A stretch of 64,000 nt of DNA from Micromonospora zingiberis (GTDB taxonomy: Bacteria > Actinomycetota > Actinomycetes > Mycobacteriales > Micromonosporaceae), in assembly GCF_004331455.1 (NCBI RefSeq), contig NZ_SJJR01000001.1, positions 186,001 through 250,000 of the forward strand, given 5' to 3'. The number at the start of each line of letters is the position of its first letter. Position 1 is the stretch's first letter. The position numbers and the translations under genes are program-made. The notes below the pieces were generated by a model, which worked only from the letters and a program-made list of their open reading frames with translations, was not told where the DNA came from and did not search any database. Positions 17,396 to 23,950 of the stretch are shown here, piece after piece.

Positions 17396-17863
17396 GTGCT
17401 GTCCCAGATCAACGGCCTGTCGCGACACTTCACCGAGGAGACCCTCCGGGCGTACCTGCTGAGCCGCTCGACGCGCGCCGACAACGGATGCCTCGTCGTA
17501 CGCGGCTACGGCAGCCGGCGTGGCGGGTACCAGAAACTGGCGGGCCGGGCCTGGGCACACATCGCGGCGTACGTGGTCTTCGTCGGCGGTTACGACCCTG
17601 CCCTTGAGGTGCACCACGACTGCGGTACGCCGGACTGCATCGAGCCTGCCCACCTGCGCCAGCTCACCCATGCGGACAACTGTCGCGAACGCACCCAACG
17701 CCCACGGTGCCGCAACGGCCACGACCGGGAGATCGACTCCGCGACGGGCCGCCTCCGGCGCAACTGCCGGACCTGCAACCGGCAGGCCCAGCAGCGCTGG
17801 CGTGAGCGTCAGGCCGCAGAGGTCGCCGAGGCCCGCGCGACGTACGGACGTTCGTCGTCCTGA
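17396..17863 (+). CDS. HNH endonuclease with C-terminal zinc ribbon
   Basis: A 155-aa HNH-fold nuclease: a DNA-contact N-terminus containing NGCLVVRGYGS and YQKLAGRAWAHIAAY, then the core VHHDCGTPDCIEPAHLRQL. The usual middle asparagine of the signature is Glu (IEPAHL), a variant also seen in phage-type HNH proteins. C-terminal CRNGH...CRTC supplies a second zinc site. It begins at GTG 17396, four bases after the Trypco1-like gene stop, with no separate ribosome binding site, so it is probably translationally coupled. It could be an effector of the locus or an unrelated homing-type nuclease that landed there. Confidence 0.75.
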   Translation: MLSQINGLSRHFTEETLRAYLLSRSTRADNGCLVVRGYGSRRGGYQKLAGRAWAHIAAYVVFVGGYDPALEVHHDCGTPDCIEPAHLRQLTHADNCRERTQRPRCRNGHDREIDSATGRLRRNCRTCNRQAQQRWRERQAAEVAEARATYGRSSS

Positions 17864-17898
17864 TCGCCATCAGGCCGACGTCGGCCACGACTACACCA

Positions 17899-17914
17899 GC
17901 GTAAGTACTTACGC
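17899..17914. repeat. 16-bp perfect palindrome in AT-rich convergent gap
   Basis: GCGTAAGTACTTACGC is a perfect palindrome. The gap 17864-18039 separates the HNH gene from the convergent esterase gene and is conspicuously AT-richer than its surroundings. A second inverted repeat CGGATTA-N18-TAATCCG lies at 17972-18003. No ORF is convincing. It may be an operator or a remnant insertion boundary. Confidence 0.5.
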
Positions 17915-18039
17915 ACCTTAACAGTCATTATGATGCGTGCACGGTATGCCCGCTTTGTGGCGATCAATTATCGGATTACCGGGTAATGCAATACGTTAAT
18001 CCGGGCCTGGTGTGGCGTGGCGAGCATCGCGGTGGTCGG

Positions 18040-19638
18040 TCAGGGCGCGATGCTCGGGCGCGGACTGCTGCGGTGCTCGCGATCCGCGCTGCGGGAACGC
18101 GCCAGTACCACCAGCCGCGCCACCTCTTCCGCGGTGGCCGGGCCCGGGTTGACCACGCTTGCCCAGCCCTGCACGGCGTAGGCCGGATGCGGCATCAGAC
18201 GGTCCGTCTCCGCGAAGTCGAGCCCGTCGCGGTGCGCGGCGAACTCCTCCGGGCCGTAGCCGAACAGGTTCCGGAACTCGGCACGCCCCACCTCGATGTT
18301 GAGTCGGTACCGTCCGGGCTCGGACAGGCGGGACCGCTCGTCGAAGTCCGGGACGTCGTGCAACACGATCGTGGCGAACGGCCGCATGCGATCCTCGCCG
18401 GCGAAGAAGAACCGGTCGCCCCAGGTGTAGGGCGGCATGTCGGAGCCCGGCGGGATCCGGGTCTCGGTCACCCCGGGAAGGCCGGTGATCCGGGCCGCGT
18501 CTGCCGCCCCAGGCTCGGAGCCGATGTGCAGGATCGCGTCACAACTCTCGATCGTGCCGGTGTCCAGCGGGAAGTACCCCAGCAGGTCCACCGCGCGTTC
18601 GCGGAGATTGCCACCAACCGGAGGTGGGAAGATCCCGGTCTCCGGGCCGAGCCGTTCCTCGTAGGTGCCGGGCTCCGGTTGCCCCAGGCCGACCGGCCCG
18701 CTCGCCCCGAGACTGCCGGCCACGTACACGTACCTTTCCCGGAGCAGTGGCGACACGATCGAACCGGCGCCGTTCCACTCCGCCGCCAGATCCTGGCCCT
18801 CCCAGTGGGTGGCCCACCGGCTCGGCTGCCGCTGCAGGTGGGTGTTGTGGGCGAAGACCAGGACCGGTCCCCGGTCCCGCTCGACAGCGAGGATGTCGAG
18901 CAGATTCTGCGCCATCAGCGCGTCACGTACGGCGAGCAGGCGGCCGATCCGCTGACTGCCCGGTTCGGCCATCGCGGCATGGTAGGCGAGCAGGCCGATG
19001 GCCGTGGTGGCGAGCACCCTGGCTCGGTTCCAGGACTCCGGGCCGGTGTCTCTGATCAGGCGGGGCGCCTCGGCGTACACCTGCGTTCGGAGATCTTCGG
19101 CGAGGCCGCGCAGCGCGGCAGCCTCCGGCGACCGGCCGGGAGACCGCGTCGCGTCGTACATGATTTCCGGCGCGGTCCAGCGTCCCTCGTCGCCGACCAG
19201 GCGGTCCAGGTCGAGCGCTGGTACTCCGAGATACTCGCGCAGCTCACGCAGAAACGGCCCAGGGCTGGGAGCGCCGGTGATCTCGGTGGGCGCGTCGAAG
19301 CCGTGGAAGGCGATGCGCTCGCCGGGCGGCAGCTTGTCGTTGTGGGCGCGCAGCCAGTCGACCAGTTCGCGGTTGGCGGGGTGTGTGCCCCAGCCGTGAC
19401 TGATGCCGGCGGTCAGGTCCACCTCGTCGCGCCGGCCCTGCACGTAGTCGTCGACGGCGAGGCCGGCGGCCCGGTCCGACTCGATCGCGATCGACCGGAA
19501 GCCGTACCGGGCAAGGGTTTCGAGGATCCGGTTGCGCAGGCGAGGGAACGCCGGCTCGCCGTGGTAGGGCTCGCCGATCGCGAGCAGCTGCGGCCGGCGT
19601 GCGGCGATGAGGGACTGCAACTCGGTGTCGAAAAGCAT
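18040..19638 (-). CDS. Erythromycin esterase family protein
   Basis: A 532-aa member of the EreA/EreB fold. Characterised relatives open the macrolide lactone using a His/Glu centre; the matching motif here is AIGEPYHGEPAF (Glu23, His26, Glu28). Further family-like features are a mid-protein AFHGFDAP and LVFAHNTHLQR with conserved histidines. I chose ATG 19638; a longer in-frame start would cover the divergent promoter. It is transcribed away from a tandem MerR regulator across a 65-bp gap with repeats. Whether it hydrolyses macrolides or another ester is unknown; many family members have no tested substrate. Confidence 0.78.
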   Translation of the reverse strand: MLFDTELQSLIAARRPQLLAIGEPYHGEPAFPRLRNRILETLARYGFRSIAIESDRAAGLAVDDYVQGRRDEVDLTAGISHGWGTHPANRELVDWLRAHNDKLPPGERIAFHGFDAPTEITGAPSPGPFLRELREYLGVPALDLDRLVGDEGRWTAPEIMYDATRSPGRSPEAAALRGLAEDLRTQVYAEAPRLIRDTGPESWNRARVLATTAIGLLAYHAAMAEPGSQRIGRLLAVRDALMAQNLLDILAVERDRGPVLVFAHNTHLQRQPSRWATHWEGQDLAAEWNGAGSIVSPLLRERYVYVAGSLGASGPVGLGQPEPGTYEERLGPETGIFPPPVGGNLRERAVDLLGYFPLDTGTIESCDAILHIGSEPGAADAARITGLPGVTETRIPPGSDMPPYTWGDRFFFAGEDRMRPFATIVLHDVPDFDERSRLSEPGRYRLNIEVGRAEFRNLFGYGPEEFAAHRDGLDFAETDRLMPHPAYAVQGWASVVNPGPATAEEVARLVVLARSRSADREHRSSPRPSIAP

Positions 19639-19642
19639 GACC

Positions 19643-19670
19643 TCAACCGTATCGTTGAACCAGCGGTTGA
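19643..19670. promoter_or_regulatory. Candidate operator of the tandem MerR regulator
   Basis: In the 65-bp divergent promoter gap, TCAAC (19643-19647) and GTTGA (19654-19658) form an inverted repeat, and a second GTTGA lies at 19666-19670. A protein with two MerR DNA-binding domains could use the three half-sites. Observed repeats; inferred binding. Confidence 0.4.
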
Positions 19671-19703
19671 AACTTTGACGCCGAATCACCGAAGAAGGAT
19701 CCG

Positions 19704-20426
19704 GTGAAGTCTCAAACCATGGTGTACCGGCCGGTGGATCTGGCGCGGGCGCACGGGCTGTCCGCGCAGGCGGTCCGCAACTACGAGCAGGCCGGGGTGA
19801 TCCCGTGCGCCGCGCGGACGGCGAGCGGTTACCGGGTCTACACCGACGACCATGCGGGCGCGCTGGACACCTACGTCGCGCTTGTCGCGGGGTACGGCTA
19901 CCGCGCGGCCGGGGAGATCATGAGGTCGGTGCTCGGCGGCGACATCCCGACGGCCTTGGCTGTCCTCGACGGCGCCCACGTGCAGCTTCAACGCGACCGG
20001 GAGACGGTGGACCGGGTCGCCTCGGCGGCTGTCGTGCTGACATCCTCCACACCGGCCACACCAGGTCCAGGCGGGCCCGTCTCGGTCGGTGTCCTGGCGC
20101 ACCGGATCGGGGTCACCCCGGCCACGTTGCGCAAGTGGGAACGCGCCGGCATCCTGGCCCCGGCCCGGTCACGGACCGGGCGGACCTACTCGCCCGACGA
20201 CGTGCGCGACGCCGAACTCGCCCATCTGCTGCGCCGTGGCGGTTACCCGCTGGATCGCATCGCGGCCGTGATCGAGCAGGTGCACGCCGCCGGTGGGCCA
20301 GGCCCGCTGGCGGCGTCGATCGATCAGTGGCGGAATCGACTCACGGCCCGCGGCCGGGCGATGCTCACCGGATCCGCCCGCCTCGCGGACTACCTGTCCT
20401 TCCGCGAGCGGACTCATCAACGGTGA
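19704..20426 (+). CDS. TioE family regulator with two MerR domains
   Basis: A 240-aa regulator carrying two MerR-type winged helices in tandem. The first is at about residues 8-75, with AVRNYEQAGVIP and SGYRVYTDDH. The second is at about 126-195, with ATLRKWERAGILAP and GRTYSPDDV. This duplication is characteristic of TioE-like proteins from Micromonospora. GTG 19704 has AAGGA just upstream. It is divergent from the erythromycin-esterase homologue, so it likely controls that gene in response to a small molecule (inference). No cysteine metal site of the MerR/CueR kind is visible, favouring an organic inducer. Confidence 0.8.
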   Translation: MKSQTMVYRPVDLARAHGLSAQAVRNYEQAGVIPCAARTASGYRVYTDDHAGALDTYVALVAGYGYRAAGEIMRSVLGGDIPTALAVLDGAHVQLQRDRETVDRVASAAVVLTSSTPATPGPGGPVSVGVLAHRIGVTPATLRKWERAGILAPARSRTGRTYSPDDVRDAELAHLLRRGGYPLDRIAAVIEQVHAAGGPGPLAASIDQWRNRLTARGRAMLTGSARLADYLSFRERTHQR

Positions 20427-20450
20427 GGTGTGCGGGCTGACACGGATGGG

Positions 20451-20918
20451 TCAGGCGGCGCGGCGGCGGCGGAAGAAGATCGACGGACGCCTGCGCTGCG
20501 GGGCGGCGGCAGGTACCGGCGCGGTGGTGGTGGCGGTGGCCCGGTCGGCCCGCCACTGCCTGACGAGGGCGTCGGCGTCGACCGGGCGCACCGCGACCTT
20601 CGGGCCGGACGGGTTGCGCAGCCAGGCCATCACCTCGGCGTTCAGGTCGGCGACGCAGGCCCGCACGGCCTGCTCGGTGGGCAGGTCGCGGACCTCGTCG
20701 GGCAGCCGCTCGATGCGGCGGCGCAGCAGCAGCGGGGTGGGCAGCAGCAGGTCGCTGGGCACCTGCTCACGCTCCAGGAAGCTCTTGATCCACCAGGATT
20801 CGTCGTAGGGCAGACCACGACCGGGGATCGGTTTGCCGGCACCCGGCAGGTCGTCGAACTCGCCGCGTTCCTGGGCCGAGCGGATCTGCGCCTCGACCGA
20901 TGCCTCCCAGCTGTCCAT
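20451..20918 (-). CDS. DUF1992 / DnaJ-homologue-domain protein
   Basis: A 155-aa soluble protein with the conserved DUF1992 N-terminus: WEASVEAQIRSAQERGEFDD followed by LPGAGKPI. This block is seen in bacterial and eukaryotic DnaJ-homologue subfamily C28-like proteins, with no defined reaction. The C-terminus (about residues 115-155) is basic and proline/alanine-rich, ending RRRPSIFFRRRRAA, which may bind nucleic acid or membrane. ATG 20918 is supported by GGAGGTG seven bases upstream; an ATG slightly further out has no such spacing. It converges with the TioE-type gene across 24 bases. Confidence 0.75.
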   Translation of the reverse strand: MDSWEASVEAQIRSAQERGEFDDLPGAGKPIPGRGLPYDESWWIKSFLEREQVPSDLLLPTPLLLRRRIERLPDEVRDLPTEQAVRACVADLNAEVMAWLRNPSGPKVAVRPVDADALVRQWRADRATATTTAPVPAAAPQRRRPSIFFRRRRAA

Positions 20919-21050
20919 CTGCGCCACCTCCCACACTCACCGTAAGTGCCCCCACGGTATACAGCGTCACCGCAGCCGGCCGCATTCCGGGGACCGTGGC
21001 CGGCGAGTCACCGTCTAGGCTCGGCCCGGACGTGGGAACGGGGGCAGGCG

Positions 21051-21701
21051 ATGGTGAGCACGGCCGGAATTGTCGGAATCGCACTTGTCGCCCTGGGGCT
21101 GGTGCTGACGCCGGGACCGAACATGGTCTACCTGGTGTCGCGGTCGGTGACCCAGGGTCGGCGGGCCGGCTTGGTGTCGCTGCTCGGGGTGGCGGCGGGT
21201 TTCGCGGTCTACCTGGCCGCCGCGGTGGCCGGGATCGCCACCGTGTTCGTGCTGGTGCCGGCGCTGTACACGGTGGTGAAGCTGGCCGGGGCGGCGTACC
21301 TGTTGTGGCTGGCCTGGCAGACGATGCGTCCGGGCGGTCAGTCGCCGTTCACCCCGGCGCCGCTGCCGCCGGACCCGAACCGCCGGCTGTTCACCATGGG
21401 ACTGGTCACCAACCTGCTCAACCCCAAGATCGCGATCCTGTACGTGTCGCTGCTACCGCAGTTCATCGACCCCGCCCGAGGCAACGTGGCGGTGCAGAGC
21501 CTGCTGCTCGGGCTGACCCAGATCGCGGTGGCGCTGACGGTGAACGCGTTGATCGTGCTGACCGCCGGCGGGATCGCCGGGTTCCTCGGCCGGCGACCGC
21601 TGTGGCTGCGCGTACAGCGGCTGTTGATGGGCACGGTGCTGGCGGCGCTGGCGGTGCGCATCGCCGCCGACCGTTCCCGCGCGGTGGTCGCCACCCCCTG
21701 A
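21051..21701 (+). CDS. LysE/RhtB family exporter
   Basis: A 216-aa membrane protein of normal RhtB length, expected to export amino acids or derivatives by proton antiport. The family-defining LTPGPNMVYLVSRS motif lies at about residues 18-31. About six hydrophobic segments are visible, including one with NLLNPKIAILYVSLLPQFI, the second family motif. ATG 21051 was chosen because a purine-rich GGGGGCAGG sits just upstream and the protein then starts at the first membrane helix. Its stop codon lies within a terminator shared with the convergent GH42 gene. Confidence 0.88.
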   Translation: MVSTAGIVGIALVALGLVLTPGPNMVYLVSRSVTQGRRAGLVSLLGVAAGFAVYLAAAVAGIATVFVLVPALYTVVKLAGAAYLLWLAWQTMRPGGQSPFTPAPLPPDPNRRLFTMGLVTNLLNPKIAILYVSLLPQFIDPARGNVAVQSLLLGLTQIAVALTVNALIVLTAGGIAGFLGRRPLWLRVQRLLMGTVLAALAVRIAADRSRAVVATP

Positions 21702-21714
21702 CCGGGCCGGTCAG
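21698..21714. terminator. Short bidirectional terminator containing both stop codons
   Basis: CTGACCGG (21698-21705) and CCGGTCAG (21707-21714) form a perfect 8-bp stem around one G. The TGA of the LysE gene and the TGA of the opposite-strand GH42 gene lie in the two arms. Confidence 0.5.
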
Positions 21715-23786
21715 TGCTCGCGGAGTACGGCGACGCCGCCCGGGGGTAGGGTCACCGCCTCGTCGACCGGGGTCGCGGTGAGCAGCTCGACACCCCGCGC
21801 CGGGACCCGCTGCGGCCGGTCGGTGTGGTTGAACAGGAACAGCCAGCTCTTTCCGTCGCCACGGCGGCGGACCGCCTCGACACCGGCGGGCGCGTCGGGG
21901 CAGACAGGGCGGGCGCCGGCGGCCCGGGCGGCGCGGTCGAGCAACCGGCGGTACGTCTCGTCGTCCGGGCGGGTGGAGACATACCAGGCCGTGCCGGCGC
22001 CGACCCGGTGCCGGGTGATCGCCGGCAGGCCGTCGAGCACCCCACCGGCGTACGCGGTGACCACCTGCGCCCCGGTCAGCCGCAGCGTCTCGGACCAGAT
22101 CCGTCCGGTCCCGCCGCCGGTGAGCCGGACGTGGGCGTCGTCGGCCAGGGGGTGGAACTCCTCCGCCCAGACGCCGAGCAGGTCGCGCAGCGCGCCGGGA
22201 TAGCCGCCGAGGCGTACCCGGGCGTGCTCGTCGGCGGCACCGCTGAGGTAGGTGGCCAGCAGGTGACCGCCGCGACTGACGTACTCGCGTACCCACTGCG
22301 CGGTGGCGTCGCTGGTCAGGTAGAGGGCGGGCAGGACGAGCAACCGGTAGCCGGCGAGCGGGTCGCCGGGCATCACGACGTCGCAGCCGTAGCCGGCGCG
22401 CCAGAGGGCCCGGTGGGCGGCGGCGGCCTCCTGGGGGTGGTCGAGTCGATCCGAGGGCAGACCCGGGTGACGCAACGCCCAGCCGCTCGGGGCGTCCATG
22501 GCGAGCGCCACGGTGGCCTCGACGCTTCCGTCGATCTCGGTGAGCCGTTCCAGCGCGGCGCCGAGTTCGGTCGCCTCCCGGAAGACCCGGGTGTCCGGGC
22601 CGGCGTGTGGCAGCAGCGCGGAGTGGAAGCGTTCGGCACCGCCGGCCGGGGCCCGCCACTGGAAGAACATCGCGCCGCGCGAGCCCCGGGCGACGTGGGC
22701 CAGGCTGTGCCGGATCATCCGCCCTGGTTCCTTGGTGTGCATCCGTCCGGCGGTGTGGATCTGGTTGGGTGCGCTCTCCATCAGCAGCCAGGACGGTGTC
22801 GCCGCGGATGGGATGGTGGCGGACCGGTGGGCGGCGACCGGCTCCGGGCCGGGTCGGTGTGCGGCGGTGACCGGTTCGGGTGCGCGGCGGCGGGCGGCGG
22901 CGTGCCGGGCCCAGCCCCGGGCCAGGTCGCCGACCAGGGCGGTCTGTTCCTCGGCGCCGATGTCGACCGCGTACGGGTAGTGGTCGACGGCGACCAGGTC
23001 CACCTCGGCGGCCCAGCGGGCGTGGTCGACCGGCACCCAGTCGCCGAGCACGTAGTTGGTGGTGATCGGGATGGCCGGGTTCGCGGCGCGCAGCAGGTCG
23101 CGCTGCTCGGCGTACGCGGCCAGCAGGGTGTCCGACCAGAAGCGGCGGAAGTCCAGCAGTTGGCCGGGGTTGGCCAGGTACTGGGTGGCTCGGGGGGTGG
23201 TGATCTGCGCCCAGTCGGAGTAGTGCTGGCTCCAGAAACTGGTGACCCAGGCGTCGTTGAGGGCGGCCAGGTCGCCGTGCCGTTCGGCCAGCCAGCGGCG
23301 GAACGCCCGGGCGGTGTGTTCGCAGTGGCAGCTGGTGCCGTACTCGTTGTGCACGTGCCAGAGGGCGAGCGCCGGGTGGTGGGCGTACCGGTCGGCGAGG
23401 GCGGCGGCGATGCGCAGGGCGGCCGTACGGTAGGCGGGTGCGGCGGCACAGTAGGTGTCCCGGCTGCCGTGGTGCAGCCGGACACCGTCGGCGGTGACCG
23501 GCAGCGCGCCCGGGTGGGCCGAGGAGAACCAGGGCGGTGGGGAGGCCGTCGGGGTGGCCAGCGCGACTCGGATGCCCCCGGCGTGCAGCAGGTCGAGTAC
23601 CTGGTCGAGCCAGTCGAAGGTGTACCGGCCGGGCGCCGGTTCCAGGCGGGACCAGGCGAACACGCCGACGGTGACCAGGTTGACGCGGGCCTGACGCATC
23701 AACGCGACGTCCTCGGCCCACACCCGCGCCGGCCACTGCTCCGGGTTGTAGTCACCGCCGAAGCAGAGTCGGCCGTCGCTGAACAT
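21711..23786 (-). CDS. GH42 beta-galactosidase
   Basis: A 691-aa glycoside hydrolase of family 42. The TIM-barrel domain begins FGGDYNPEQWP; the acid/base Glu148 is in WHVHNEYG and the nucleophile Glu337 in WLLMESAPNQ. Trimerisation and C-terminal small domains follow, ending with a cell-type beta-sandwich (about 630-691). A proline/arginine-rich stretch of about 30 residues (about 296-330) just before the nucleophile looks like an insertion relative to most GH42 enzymes. No signal peptide is present. It is divergent from the GH31 gene across a region with two operators, so both are probably co-regulated. Galactose-terminated oligosaccharides from plant polymers are the likely substrate. Confidence 0.88.
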   Translation of the reverse strand: MFSDGRLCFGGDYNPEQWPARVWAEDVALMRQARVNLVTVGVFAWSRLEPAPGRYTFDWLDQVLDLLHAGGIRVALATPTASPPPWFSSAHPGALPVTADGVRLHHGSRDTYCAAAPAYRTAALRIAAALADRYAHHPALALWHVHNEYGTSCHCEHTARAFRRWLAERHGDLAALNDAWVTSFWSQHYSDWAQITTPRATQYLANPGQLLDFRRFWSDTLLAAYAEQRDLLRAANPAIPITTNYVLGDWVPVDHARWAAEVDLVAVDHYPYAVDIGAEEQTALVGDLARGWARHAAARRRAPEPVTAAHRPGPEPVAAHRSATIPSAATPSWLLMESAPNQIHTAGRMHTKEPGRMIRHSLAHVARGSRGAMFFQWRAPAGGAERFHSALLPHAGPDTRVFREATELGAALERLTEIDGSVEATVALAMDAPSGWALRHPGLPSDRLDHPQEAAAAHRALWRAGYGCDVVMPGDPLAGYRLLVLPALYLTSDATAQWVREYVSRGGHLLATYLSGAADEHARVRLGGYPGALRDLLGVWAEEFHPLADDAHVRLTGGGTGRIWSETLRLTGAQVVTAYAGGVLDGLPAITRHRVGAGTAWYVSTRPDDETYRRLLDRAARAAGARPVCPDAPAGVEAVRRRGDGKSWLFLFNHTDRPQRVPARGVELLTATPVDEAVTLPPGGVAVLREH

Positions 23787-23804
23787 GCCACCCACCCGTC
23801 CATT

Positions 23805-23827
23805 TAGTTTGAGATGCGTCCAAACTA
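23805..23827. promoter_or_regulatory. Candidate ROK-regulator operator between GH42 and GH31
   Basis: TAGTTTG (23805-23811) and CAAACTA (23821-23827) are perfect inverted repeats around nine bases, immediately upstream of the GH42 start. A related half-site TTAGTTGG lies upstream of the ROK gene (26394-26401), consistent with ROK binding and autoregulation (inference). Confidence 0.5.
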
Positions 23828-23886
23828 GGGATTGGCTTTGCCCATGTCAAACAGGACCGATACTTTCGCAATCGATGCTTTTCATT

Positions 23887-23917
23887 GACAGTTCGTTGGG
23901 GAGTTAAAGAAACTGTC
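23887..23917. promoter_or_regulatory. Promoter-region inverted repeat upstream of GH31
   Basis: GACAGTT (23887-23893) and AACTGTC (23911-23917) are inverted repeats. A consensus-like -35 TTGACA (23885-23890) overlaps the left arm. The pair lies 34 bases upstream of the GH31 ATG and could be a second operator. Confidence 0.4.
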
Positions 23918-23950
23918 GGCACCGCCTGAGCCGCCGTCGAGGAGACACCG

